From CAZRIT01 sp964600225 (lineage in GTDB: Bacteria; Bacillota; Clostridia; Christensenellales; CAG-138), in NCBI GenBank assembly GCA_964600225.1, contig CAZRIT010000015.1:1-31822 (forward strand): a stretch of 31,822 bases of DNA. Reading direction: 5' to 3'. Below are positions 6,642-13,945 of the stretch, piece by piece; the first letter of the stretch is position 1, and each line of letters opens with the position of its first letter. A program made the translations under genes and the position numbers. The notes under the pieces are model-generated. The model saw only the letters and a program-made list of their open reading frames with translations, had not been told where the DNA came from and did no database searches.

Positions 6642-8417
6642 TTATTTGATGAGTTCGTCCAGCTCATTGACGCATGCTTCAAACACGTCCAGCGCGGAGA
6701 GGATGCTCTCCTTTTTGGTCAGGTCCACGCCCGCCTGCTTCAACAGCTCGATGGGATAATCGCTGCCGCCGCCGCTCAAAAAGGCCAGGTAGCGCTCGGC
6801 GCTCCCCGTGGAGAGCACATCGTCGGAAAGCGCCACCGCCGTGCAGATGCCCGTTGCGTACTGGTAGACGTAGAAGGCATTGTAAAAGTGCGGGATGCGC
6901 ATCCATTCGGCGGCGATGTTATCGTCCGCGTTGACGCCCTTATAATACAGCTCGTTCAGGCCGCGGTAGACGGCTGACAGGCTTTCCACCGTGAGCGGTT
7001 CGCCGCTTTCGGCCATTTCGTGCGCCTTCTTTTCAAACTCGGCAAACATCGTCTGCCGAAAACAGGTGGTGCGGAACTGCTCGAGGAAGTGGTTGAGGTA
7101 GTACGCGCGTTTCTTGGGATCGCGCTCGGTGTTGAGCAGGTGTCTGGTGACCAGCGCCTCGTTGACCGTGGAGGCAACCTCCGCCACCATGATGGAATAA
7201 TCCGCCGTCTCGTACGGCTGTGCCTGCTCGGCATGGTAGGTATGCATGGCGTGCCCCAGCTCGTGCGCGAGGGTGAAGGCGTCGTCCATGCGATCCTGAT
7301 AGTTCAACAGCACATACGGGTGCACGCCGTAGGCGTCGGCGCAGAACGCCCCGCTGGTCTTGCCCGTGGTTTCGTATACGTCGATCCAGCCTGTCTGATA
7401 GGCGGTGTCCAAGAGCTTTTGGTAGGTTTCGCCCAGGGGCTTGAGCGCCGTTTTGACGAATTGGCACGCCTCTGCATACGGCATGCGCACGTTGCAATCG
7501 GTCACCAGCGGCACATACAGATCGTACATCTCCAACTGTTCCAGGTTGAGCGCGCGCCGCTTGATGTCGAGGTACTTTTGCATGGCGGGCAGCTTTTCGT
7601 GCACGGCCTCGATGAGCTGATCGTATACCGCCACGGGCACGTTGTTGTCAAACAATGCCTGCTCGATGGCGCTACTAAAGTTTCTGGCACGCGCGCGGAA
7701 CACGTCCGCCTTGACGGAGGTGGCGTAGGTGGCGGAGATGGTGTTGCCGAAGCTGCGGTATGCGCCGTACATGCCAAGGTATGCGTCGCGCCGCACGCGG
7801 CGGTCGGCATGCTCCAAAAATGCGCCGTAGCTGCCGTGGGTTAATGGCACGGCGTTGCCGTTTTCGTCCGTAACGGCGCCAAAGGACATATCCACATCGC
7901 TGAGCATGGTAAAGATGTTGTCCGCGCCCGCGAGCGGTTCCTCGGCCAGCGCCAGCAGCTTTTCTTCATCGGCGGACAGCGTGTGCGGCCGCCTGCGCTC
8001 GATATCCGAAAGCGTAAACCGAAACGGGGCAAAGCGCGCCTGCTTGGCCCAATCGGCAAGCGTATCGGACGGGATGGCAAGGATTTCGGGCGTGATGAAC
8101 GCGCTTGCCGCGCCGAGTTCCACATATAGCTGCATGGCGCGGTCGGTCATGCCCTGATACCGCGCGTTGCCGTTGTCCTCGTCGCGGTGCAGGTGCGCAT
8201 AGGTATAGACCCTGGATGTGGCCTTGCGTGCGGCGCTGAAATCCGTCAGCGCGTGAAACAGCGCGTCCGCATTGACGGCCAAGGTGCCCTTGTGTGATTG
8301 GAATGCGGCAACCTTTTGCCCGGCGGCTTGGAAGGCCTGCTCCCACGCCTCGTCCGACGGAAAGATATCGGTCAGGCGCCATTGGTACGCGGCGTCGATT
8401 TGATCCCTTGTTGGCAT
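6642..8417 (-). CDS. pepF: Oligoendopeptidase F (peptidase family M3B)
   Basis: A 591-residue zinc metallopeptidase of the usual PepF length, which hydrolyses short peptides in the cytoplasm. The zinc motif HELGH is at 385-389 (His385, Glu386, His389) in 'FTLAHELGHAMHTYHA', and the third ligand is probably Glu413 in 'MVAEVASTVNEAL', the arrangement typical of the M3 family. The C-terminal 'YQYATGICTAVALS' and 'GSAERYLAFLSGGGSDYPIELLK' (without signal peptide) also match PepF. The ATG at 8417 follows GGAGG at a good distance. It is the first gene of a two-gene unit on this strand and is preceded by a repeat-filled gap. Identification is secure; the peptide preference is unknown. Confidence 0.95.
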   Translation of the reverse strand: MPTRDQIDAAYQWRLTDIFPSDEAWEQAFQAAGQKVAAFQSHKGTLAVNADALFHALTDFSAARKATSRVYTYAHLHRDEDNGNARYQGMTDRAMQLYVELGAASAFITPEILAIPSDTLADWAKQARFAPFRFTLSDIERRRPHTLSADEEKLLALAEEPLAGADNIFTMLSDVDMSFGAVTDENGNAVPLTHGSYGAFLEHADRRVRRDAYLGMYGAYRSFGNTISATYATSVKADVFRARARNFSSAIEQALFDNNVPVAVYDQLIEAVHEKLPAMQKYLDIKRRALNLEQLEMYDLYVPLVTDCNVRMPYAEACQFVKTALKPLGETYQKLLDTAYQTGWIDVYETTGKTSGAFCADAYGVHPYVLLNYQDRMDDAFTLAHELGHAMHTYHAEQAQPYETADYSIMVAEVASTVNEALVTRHLLNTERDPKKRAYYLNHFLEQFRTTCFRQTMFAEFEKKAHEMAESGEPLTVESLSAVYRGLNELYYKGVNADDNIAAEWMRIPHFYNAFYVYQYATGICTAVALSDDVLSTGSAERYLAFLSGGGSDYPIELLKQAGVDLTKKESILSALDVFEACVNELDELIK

Positions 8418-8515
8418 ATGGTTCCTCCGAAAAAACAGATTATCTCAATGGATGTATGGGTAGTATACCACACCGCGCAAAGAATACAAACCGAAAGAAA
8501 CGGGGAGCGGAGCGG

Positions 8516-8628
8516 TTGTCATTCCGAGGCACGCAAGCCTTTCGCCTGTCATTCTGAGGGCCAAAGGCCCGAAGAATCTTTCCGAGCGTCAGCGAGGAAC
8601 GTTGTCTGCGTCCGCCGTGGCGGGATAG
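8516..8628 (+). repeat. 113-bp dispersed repeat, copy A
   Basis: Starts TTGTCATTCCGAGGC, contains TGTCATTCTGAGGGCC, a CCAAAGGCCCGAAGAATC core and CGAGGAACGTTGTCTGCG, and ends GGCGGGATAG. It differs from copy B (8775-8887) at only three positions by eye. The following 8629-8690 holds a related fragment with GTTCCCTGCGGGAAC (8636-8650), a perfect inverted repeat, and CGGAATGACA. Confidence 0.85.
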
Positions 8629-8689
8629 GCACGTTGTTCCCTGCGGGAACAAAGATTCCTCGCTTGTGCTCGGAATGACAAAATGAGTT

Positions 8690-8774
8690 GTCATTCTACT
8701 CCGCGCCTAAGACCACGTTGCGCGCGGGGGCAGAGCACGCAACTGCGGTCGCAGTGAGGCGCGCAGCTTTCTTA
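8690..8774 (+). repeat. GTCATTCTACTCC-type repeat module
   Basis: Begins GTCATTCTACTCCGCGCCTA, followed by AGACCACG, a GCGCGCGGGG run and ACTGCGGTCGCAGTGAGG (the last contains the inverted repeat ACTGCG/CGCAGT). A diverged copy lies at 14163-14240. In both places it directly precedes the GTCATTC-GAGGG module, so the two travel as a composite unit. Confidence 0.7.
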
Positions 8775-8887
8775 TTGTCATTCCGAGGCGCGCAAGCCGT
8801 TCGCCTGTCATTCTGAGGGCCAAAGGCCCGAAGAATCTTTCCGAGCGGCAGCGAGGAACGTTGTCTGCGTCCGCCGTGGCGGGATAG
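8775..8887 (+). repeat. 113-bp dispersed repeat, copy B
   Basis: Near-identical to copy A (three mismatches over 113 bases by eye). It continues into ATCCTTCGCC...CCCTTCGGCGGGAGACGCC (8887-8920), a tail that is also present after the copy at 14252. It ends about 45 bases before the dinB promoter. Confidence 0.85.
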
Positions 8888-8965
8888 ATCCTTCGCCAGC
8901 CCCTTCGGCGGGAGACGCCGCATCGGCGCGCTTTCACATGGCAAATTTTTCCTGCCGATTGCGTA

Positions 8966-8994
8966 TTGACAAAGGCAAAAAAGTGCGGTATAGT
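8966..8994 (+). promoter_or_regulatory. Strong promoter of dinB
   Basis: A perfect TTGACA (8966-8971) and TATAGT (8989-8994) are separated by exactly 17 bases. Transcription should begin near 9001, just before the LexA box. Confidence 0.85.
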
Positions 8995-9002
8995 AGGATA
9001 TA

Positions 9003-9016
9003 CAAACAAATGTTTG
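9003..9016 (+). promoter_or_regulatory. LexA (DinR) box over the dinB start point
   Basis: CAAACAAATGTTTG matches the Firmicutes LexA/DinR consensus CGAACRNRYGTTYC at 12 of 14 positions and has perfect dyad half-sites CAAAC/GTTTG. It sits at about +3 to +16 relative to the predicted start, where a bound repressor would block RNA polymerase. The polymerase gene behind it is a classic SOS target. Confidence 0.75.
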
Positions 9017-9045
9017 CATATGCACGGAAGGAAGGCGATGGACGC

Positions 9046-10326
9046 ATGGAGCGACGGATACTGCACGCGGATTTCAATAGCTTTTACGCGTCGGTGGCCT
9101 GTTTTTTGGAGCCGTCGCTCAGGCCGCATCCCGTGGCCGTGGCGGGCGATCCCAAGAAGCGGCACGGCATCATTTTGGCCAAGAACGAGCTGGCCAAAAA
9201 GTTCGGCGTCAAAACGGGAGAGGCCGTTTGGCAGGCGCGGCAGAAGTGCCCGCGGCTGGTGCTGGTGCCGCCCGATTATGCCATGTATCATAAATTTTCG
9301 GAGCTGGGGCGCGCCATCTACGGCGAGTATTCCGACCGCGTGGAGGCGTTCGGCCTGGACGAAAACTGGATCGACGTTACGGCCGCGACGGAAACGTTCG
9401 AGGATGCGCGGCGGCTGGCGGACGTCATCCGCCTGCGTATTTTGGAGGAGCTGGGCATCACGGTATCCATCGGCGTGGCGGACAACAAGGTGTTCAGCAA
9501 GCTCGGCTCCGATATCAAAAAGCCCAACGCCGTCACGGTTGTGTCGCCCGATAACTACCGCCAAACGGCATGGCCGCTGCCCGCAGACGATTTATTGTAC
9601 GTCGGCCGCGCCACCAAGGCCAAGCTGTACCGCTACGGCATCCTGACCATCGGCGATATTGCCAACACGCCGCCGTCGTTTTTGAAGGCGCAGCTTGGCA
9701 AGTGCGGGCTGATGCTGCATGCGTTTGCCAACGGAAAGGATTGCTCGCCCGTGCTGCGCACCGTGGACGAGCCGCCCGCCAAATCCGTCGGCAACGGCAT
9801 CACCACGCCGCGCGACCTGGTGGACGATACGGACGTGTATCTGACCATCTGCATGCTGTCGGAAAGCGTGGCGGCCAGGCTTCGCGCACAGAACGTGCGC
9901 GCGCGCACGGTGCAGATTTCCGTGCGGGACGTGGGGCTGTATTCGTTCATGCGCCAGTGCAAGCTGGAGAAGCCCAGCGCCGTGACAAGCGAGATTGCCC
10001 GCGCGGCCATGCGGCTGTTTACCGATAACTATCACTGGGGCGCGCCGATTCGCTCCCTCACGGTGACGGCGTGCGATTTGGCGTACGGGGAGACGGCGGC
10101 GCAGCTGACGCTGTTTGACGATGAAAGCGCAAGGCTGCGCGCCGAGCAGGCCGAGCGCGCCGTGGACGATATCCGCAGGCGCTTTGGCTATGCCGCCGTC
10201 GGGCGCGCGGTGTTTTTAAAGGATGCGAGCATCGGGCTCATCAACCCCAAGGATGACCACGTCGTCCATCCCGTCGGGTTTTTGAAAAACGGCTCCATGA
10301 GCGACGTGACGGGAGGGCAGGCATGA
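9046..10326 (+). CDS. dinB: DNA polymerase IV (Y-family translesion polymerase)
   Basis: A 426-residue error-prone polymerase. The ATG at 9046 is chosen because AAGGAAGG (9028-9035) precedes it and the protein then begins with the family's 'HADFNSFYASV' strand; an upstream in-frame ATG at 9010 lies inside the LexA box. Catalytic acidic residues are in DFNSFY (metal A) and in FGLDENWIDVT (DE pair). The palm/finger motif 'SIGVADNKVFSKLGSDIKKPNA' and the HhH-like 'YVGRATKAKLYRYGILTIGDIA' follow, then the little finger from 'KSVGNGITTP'. Near the C-terminus QLTLFDD is a good beta-clamp binding motif. It acts on damaged DNA as part of the SOS response; the LexA box and promoter upstream support damage induction. 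Its stop overlaps the next gene's start (ATGA). Confidence 0.95.
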   Translation: MERRILHADFNSFYASVACFLEPSLRPHPVAVAGDPKKRHGIILAKNELAKKFGVKTGEAVWQARQKCPRLVLVPPDYAMYHKFSELGRAIYGEYSDRVEAFGLDENWIDVTAATETFEDARRLADVIRLRILEELGITVSIGVADNKVFSKLGSDIKKPNAVTVVSPDNYRQTAWPLPADDLLYVGRATKAKLYRYGILTIGDIANTPPSFLKAQLGKCGLMLHAFANGKDCSPVLRTVDEPPAKSVGNGITTPRDLVDDTDVYLTICMLSESVAARLRAQNVRARTVQISVRDVGLYSFMRQCKLEKPSAVTSEIARAAMRLFTDNYHWGAPIRSLTVTACDLAYGETAAQLTLFDDESARLRAEQAERAVDDIRRRFGYAAVGRAVFLKDASIGLINPKDDHVVHPVGFLKNGSMSDVTGGQA

Positions 10327-10556
10327 AAACATATGTGGCTGTGGAGGTGCTGTTTGACGAGGCGGGCGGGATGCGGCCGCTGTGCATCCTGTGGGAGGAC
10401 GGCAGGCGGTTTGCCATCGAACGGGTGGAGGACGTGCGGCGCGCGGCAAGCCTCAAGGCGGGCGGAACGGGCATGCGCTACCGCTGCAGCATCGGCGGGC
10501 ACGAGACCTACCTGTATTTTGAGGACCCAAGGTGGTTTGTGGATACATTCATTTGA
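10323..10556 (+). CDS. Small protein translationally coupled to dinB
   Basis: A 77-residue soluble protein beginning in the last codon and stop of dinB (ATGA overlap), which implies coupled translation. The sequence has the pattern 'VEVLFD..G..RPLCILWEDGRRFAIERVEDV', a central 'GTGMRYRCSIGGHETYLYFE' and a C-terminal 'RWFVDTFI', a beta-rich layout. It resembles in outline the DUF6504 type of small proteins known beside translesion polymerase genes in Actinobacteria, but I cannot confirm that by alignment. A role with the polymerase, for example in DNA binding or polymerase regulation, is inference from position alone. It would be under the same LexA control. Confidence 0.8.
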   Translation: MKTYVAVEVLFDEAGGMRPLCILWEDGRRFAIERVEDVRRAASLKAGGTGMRYRCSIGGHETYLYFEDPRWFVDTFI

Positions 10557-10581
10557 CGGGCTCCCCATTGCAATCGCGGGA

Positions 10582-10610
10582 TTGAAACAACGGAAAGGAG
10601 CGGATATAAT
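10582..10610 (+). promoter_or_regulatory. Promoter immediately before the TrmN6-like gene
   Basis: TTGAAA (10582-10587) and a perfect TATAAT (10605-10610) are spaced by 17 bases. By standard spacing the start point is about 10617, which is the A of the next gene's ATG. The ribosome-site-like AAAGGAG (10594-10600) lies between the two hexamers and would be absent from this transcript. Confidence 0.7.
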
Positions 10611-10616
10611 AACGCT

Positions 10617-11279
10617 ATGGTACGCACGGACGATTTGCAGTTTCAGGGCTTGCGCATCCTGCAGGACACCGCACAGGCGTGTTTTTCGGAGGACGCGGTG
10701 CTGCTTTGCAATTTTTTAAAATTGACCGCGGCGGATCGCGTGGTGGACCTTGGCGCGGGCAACGGCATTGTGAGCATACTGGGGCAGGGCAAGACGGGCG
10801 CAGCCTTCACGGGCGTGGAGAAGCAGGAGTACCTCACGCAGCTTGCCAGCCAAAGCGCCGCGCTGAACGGGCAGGATATCCGCTTCCTTTGTATGGACGT
10901 GTGCGATGCGCCGTTTAAGCTGGGCCACGGCAGGTTCACCGCAGCGGTGATGAACCCGCCGTATTTTGCGGCGGGAGAGGCGGGCGGGAACGCCTCGCGC
11001 GCCATGGCGCGGCATGCGGCGCCGGGCACGACGGACGACTTTTTGAAGGCGGCGTTTCTGCTGCTTAACAACGGCGGCAAGCTCTTTTGCTGCTATCCCG
11101 CGGCGCAGCTTGCGGACCTGCTCTGCGCGCTGAGAGCCAACAGGCTGGAGCCCAAGCGCTGCCAAATGGTGATGCCCACGGCGGCGGATGCGCCCAAGCG
11201 CGTTTTGATCGAAGCCAAAAAGGACGGAAAACCCGGCATTGCCTGGGAAACGCCGCTGTTGACGCGGAAAAATCCGTAA
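10617..11279 (+). CDS. TrmN6-like tRNA (adenine-N6)-methyltransferase
   Basis: A 220-residue class I SAM methyltransferase of the YfiC/TrmN6 type. Motif I is DLGAGNG starting at Asp44, the acidic 'GVEKQ' follows, and the N6-amino-methyltransferase motif NPPY is at 113-116 ('VMNPPYFA'). The opening 'DDLQFQGLRILQD' is the usual start of this family and supports the ATG at 10617. Members methylate A37 of tRNA1(Val) in E. coli; the substrate here is inferred. AAAGGAG at 10594-10600 is 16 bases from the ATG, too far for efficient use, while a good promoter would start transcription at the ATG itself, so leaderless translation is possible. It follows the dinB partner gene by 60 bases. Confidence 0.87.
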   Translation: MVRTDDLQFQGLRILQDTAQACFSEDAVLLCNFLKLTAADRVVDLGAGNGIVSILGQGKTGAAFTGVEKQEYLTQLASQSAALNGQDIRFLCMDVCDAPFKLGHGRFTAAVMNPPYFAAGEAGGNASRAMARHAAPGTTDDFLKAAFLLLNNGGKLFCCYPAAQLADLLCALRANRLEPKRCQMVMPTAADAPKRVLIEAKKDGKPGIAWETPLLTRKNP

Positions 11280-11368
11280 CGCACATACATTTTTGAAAAC
11301 ATGTCCATACTATCCTCAAAATACCGACGTTCGCCTGAGGCGGCGTCGGAAAGGAGGATAACAGATCC

Positions 11369-11908
11369 ATGCTGAAAAGAATCGTACTCATCGTCGCCAT
11401 GCTGATGCTGTCGGCCGCGCTTGTCGGTTGCAGCTGCAGCGCCACCGCGACGACACCCTCGCCTGCGCCCACGTCGACCATGTCGGGCAACGCCGGCGCA
11501 AGCCCGTCCGCGGAGGGCAACCAGGGCGGGCAGACAAGCCCGTCTCCCGATATCTCGATCGGCCCCGACCTGGGCACGTCGCCCGATGCATCCGCATCGC
11601 CTGACGCAGGCACGGGTACGGGCACAGGCTCAGGCGCAAGCACGGGCACGGGCACAGGCTCGGGCGCGGGCGGCACGGGAACAGGCACGACCATCCCCAA
11701 CTTCAAGGAGGGCACCGAGGTCAAGGAATCAGAGGTACCCGAGGTCAAAAAGGCCATTGAAGGGCAGTATGCGGGCGCACAGATCCAAAGCATCAAGCAT
11801 GCAACGGTGGATGGTGCGCAGGTGTACGCTGTCGAAATCAAAACGGGCGGCACCACGCAGACCGTCCACGTCAAGCCCGATGGGTCGTTTGCGCAGAAGG
11901 CGAGCTGA
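11369..11908 (+). CDS. Lipoprotein with PepSY-like C-terminal domain
   Basis: A 179-residue lipoprotein. A short basic start and hydrophobic segment end in the lipobox LVGC, with Cys21 as the lipidated residue, so it should sit on the outer face of the membrane. Residues 22-109 are a low-complexity Ser/Thr/Pro/Gly linker; within it a 30-base DNA unit (11611-11640 and 11641-11670, 27 of 30 identical) encodes Gly-Thr repeats that could vary in copy number. The C-terminal 70 residues ('VKKAIEGQYAGAQIQSIKHATVDGAQVYAVEIKTGG...VHVKPDG') have the alpha-then-beta pattern of PepSY-like domains, often found in protease-inhibiting or sensing proteins. Function is otherwise unknown. AGGAGG lies at a good distance before the ATG, and a strong terminator follows. 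Confidence 0.85.
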   Translation: MLKRIVLIVAMLMLSAALVGCSCSATATTPSPAPTSTMSGNAGASPSAEGNQGGQTSPSPDISIGPDLGTSPDASASPDAGTGTGTGSGASTGTGTGSGAGGTGTGTTIPNFKEGTEVKESEVPEVKKAIEGQYAGAQIQSIKHATVDGAQVYAVEIKTGGTTQTVHVKPDGSFAQKAS

Positions 11909-11955
11909 CGATTCGCTTTTCCTCGCCCGCAGCTTCGTGTTGCGGGAAAGCAAAT

Positions 11956-11985
11956 CCCCCGTATTTTCGATACGGGGGGTTTCGT
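11956..11985. terminator. Intrinsic terminator between convergent units, probably bidirectional
   Basis: CCCCCGTAT (11956-11964) pairs perfectly with ATACGGGGG (11970-11978) around TTTCG, followed on the + strand by a TTTCGTTT run and flanked on the other side by CAAAT. It closes the lipoprotein unit and can also serve the GntR operon arriving from the right. Confidence 0.8.
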
Positions 11986-12026
11986 TTACCATCGGTCAAG
12001 CAGGGCGGTTCGGGCGGAATGCCTGT

Positions 12027-12404
12027 CTACTGATCCTCGCCGAACGCGCGCTCGATGTAGGCAATCAGCGCTTCCTTGCCAAGCCCCAGCGAGCGGTAGT
12101 AGGCGATATCCCGATCGAGCCGCTCGGTCACGAACGCATCGCGCTTGACGTCCAGCGCACCCGCGGCCATGGGCGCCACAAAGCAGCCCTTGCCGGTAAT
12201 GGTGTAGATCAGGCCCTGCCGCTCCAGCTCCTCCCAGGCTTTTTTGATGGTGATGACGCTGATTCTAAGCTCCTTGGCCACCGTGCGGATGGCGGGCAGG
12301 CACGCTTCGCTCTGCAGTTCGCCGTTGAGTATCTGGGCGCGCACCTGCTCGTAGATCTGGCGGTATATGGGCGTTTCCGATGTCACGGAGATCACAATAT
12401 CCAT
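12027..12404 (-). CDS. YtrA-type GntR family transcriptional repressor
   Basis: A 125-residue DNA-binding protein. Residues about 8-75 form the GntR winged helix: 'PIYRQIYEQVRAQILNGELQ', then 'LPAIRTVAKELRISVITIKKAWEELERQGLI' and the wing 'TGKGCFVAP'. The short C-terminal tail (75-125) without a ligand domain is the mark of the YtrA subfamily, whose members usually repress ABC transporter operons. It is the last gene of such an operon, and its start overlaps the permease stop (TAATG). A palindrome over the operon promoter at 13921-13945 is its likely target. In Bacillus the repressor gene comes first; here it comes last. Confidence 0.93.
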   Translation of the reverse strand: MDIVISVTSETPIYRQIYEQVRAQILNGELQSEACLPAIRTVAKELRISVITIKKAWEELERQGLIYTITGKGCFVAPMAAGALDVKRDAFVTERLDRDIAYYRSLGLGKEALIAYIERAFGEDQ

Positions 12405-13051
12405 TATAAATCGACTTTCTCAAACCGATCGGCCGCAACCTTCATCGAAACCAGCAGGCCGACGACATAGATGACCGCGCCCGCAAAAAGCACGGCAAGG
12501 CGAATGGGCAGCGAGGCGGGATTCCTTGTATCCAGCACGGCGCGCAGCTTTGGTACGATGTACAGCATGGCCTCCGCCACGGCGATGTAGAGCATCACCG
12601 CGCTGCCGCCAACCAGGAAGGCCTTGCCCACGGCGTAGCCCGTTTTGTAAAATATGGGAACGAACAGTGCGTTGAACACCGCGTACATCAAAAGCACCAG
12701 CCCGTAGAACGCTGCGTTGACCTCAATGCCCACGACGTTGCCCGCGGGGTTGATGCGCGCGCTGAGGATGGCAAACGGAATGGAGAACAGCACCTGGAAC
12801 ACCTCCACAATGCCGATGGTCAGGCAGCGCGCGCGCACCAAATCCCGTTTGCCCACGGGCAGCAGCGCGGTATACTCCACATCGTGCGTTTCGCGCCCCG
12901 TCATGAACATCAAAAAAATCGACAGGCAGGTATACATAAACGCTACATAATACGGGTATGCGGGGATGAGCAGCATGGCCCCGAACAGCGGGAAAAAGTA
13001 CATCGTCGGGTGTACGGCCAGCTTCCATTCTTTATATAGCAGGTTTTTCAT
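12404..13051 (-). CDS. ABC-2 type transporter permease
   Basis: A 215-residue polytopic membrane protein with about six hydrophobic segments (near 15-35, 37-52, 80-98, 112-132, 140-162 and 186-206). The opening 'MKNLLYKEWKLAVHP' and the 'SIFLMFMTGRETHDVEYTALLPVGKRDLVRARCL' loop are typical of ABC2_membrane_5-type permeases paired with YtrB-like ATPases. It should form the membrane half of the exporter or membrane-modifying complex with the ATPase encoded just upstream. AAGGAG lies in the final codons of the ATPase gene, 6 bases before which that gene stops, so the two are translationally coupled. The substrate is unknown; related systems respond to cell-envelope stress or antibiotics. Confidence 0.88.
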   Translation of the reverse strand: MKNLLYKEWKLAVHPTMYFFPLFGAMLLIPAYPYYVAFMYTCLSIFLMFMTGRETHDVEYTALLPVGKRDLVRARCLTIGIVEVFQVLFSIPFAILSARINPAGNVVGIEVNAAFYGLVLLMYAVFNALFVPIFYKTGYAVGKAFLVGGSAVMLYIAVAEAMLYIVPKLRAVLDTRNPASLPIRLAVLFAGAVIYVVGLLVSMKVAADRFEKVDL

Positions 13052-13057
13052 ATTCCC

Positions 13058-13900
13058 TCACTCCTTGTCCAGATAGATCATGACCGATTCCAAATCGGCT
13101 GGGGCAACCTCCAGCTCCTTGGCCCGATCCAAATTCTCTTCGCCAATCAGCGCCGTGAACCCAAACGCGTTGGGCTTGACGCCGTGCAGCACGGATTGCA
13201 TGGCGGGGGTGAGCTGATCGGTGCGGCCGCGTACAAGGCGATAGGCGGACAGGAAGGTTTCCTTGTCGGCGGAGGAGACGATGCGGCCGTTTCGGATATA
13301 GGTGATGTAATCGGCGCACTTATCCAAATCCGAGGTGATGTGCGTGGAGAACAGGATGCTGCTGCGGCCATCCTCGATAATCGTCTGGAACAGCTCCACC
13401 AGATCGTCGCGCGAGACGGGGTCCAGCCCGCTGGTGGGTTCATCGAGGATCAACAGCTTGGCGTTGTGGGAAAGCGCCAGTGCGAGTGAAAACTTGACCC
13501 GCATGCCTGCCGAAAGCTGATGGATGCGCTTGTTTTGATCCAGCTCGAACCGATCCAGATATGCGCGAAACGTCGCTTCGTCCCAGCCATCGTAAAAGCG
13601 GCGCGTGACGGATGCGATATCGGCCAGCTTGCTGCGCGGGTAGTAGTCCACGCCGCCGAACGCTGCGCCGACGGACTGCTTGCACAGGCGCTCGTTTGCG
13701 AAAAAATCATGATCGAACATCTCCACGCGCCCGCCGTCGGGATGCACCAGCCCCAGCATGGACTTGAGCGTTGTGGTTTTGCCCGCACCGTTGCGGCCGA
13801 TAAAGCCCATGATGTACCCCTGCTCGAGCGCGAAGGATATCTGATCGAGCGTAAAGCGCTCGTATCGCTTGGTCAGGTTTTCTACGGATAGGAATGACAT
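13058..13900 (-). CDS. ABC transporter ATP-binding protein (YtrB-like)
   Basis: A 280-residue ATPase. The ATG at 13900 follows GGAGG perfectly and opens with 'MSFLSVENLTKRYERFTLDQ'; in-frame codons upstream lie in the promoter and repeat region. Walker A is GRNGAGKTT (35-43), the signature is a variant QLSAGMRVKFSLALAL, Walker B is LLILDEPTSGLDP, and the switch His is in 'FSTHITSDLDKCAD'. The signature has SAGM instead of the common SGGQ, as is frequent in this YtrB-like group. It powers the neighbouring permease at the cytoplasmic face of the membrane. First gene of a three-gene operon with its own regulated promoter. Confidence 0.93.
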   Translation of the reverse strand: MSFLSVENLTKRYERFTLDQISFALEQGYIMGFIGRNGAGKTTTLKSMLGLVHPDGGRVEMFDHDFFANERLCKQSVGAAFGGVDYYPRSKLADIASVTRRFYDGWDEATFRAYLDRFELDQNKRIHQLSAGMRVKFSLALALSHNAKLLILDEPTSGLDPVSRDDLVELFQTIIEDGRSSILFSTHITSDLDKCADYITYIRNGRIVSSADKETFLSAYRLVRGRTDQLTPAMQSVLHGVKPNAFGFTALIGEENLDRAKELEVAPADLESVMIYLDKE

Positions 13901-13920
13901 GGATGCAGGTCCTCCTTGAA

Positions 13921-13945
13921 ATTGTGTATATCGTATATGCACAAT
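13921..13945 (-). promoter_or_regulatory. Palindromic operator for the YtrA-type repressor
   Basis: Half-sites ATTGTGTATAT (13921-13931) and ATATGCACAAT (13935-13945) form a 25-base dyad around CGT with a single mismatched pair. The site overlaps the last bases of the -10 element and extends over the start point, ideal for repression. It ends 3-5 bases before the ribosome site of the first gene. The GntR gene at the end of the same operon is the natural candidate to bind it. Confidence 0.75.

Noticed and set aside
8516..8920. Insertion sequence or integrated element
   Set aside because: No transposase or recombinase frame and no clear target-site duplications; only short non-coding repeats are seen.
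8938..9045. N-terminal extension of dinB to an upstream in-frame ATG
   Set aside because: It would place the start before the promoter and LexA box; the family begins at the strand encoded after 9046.
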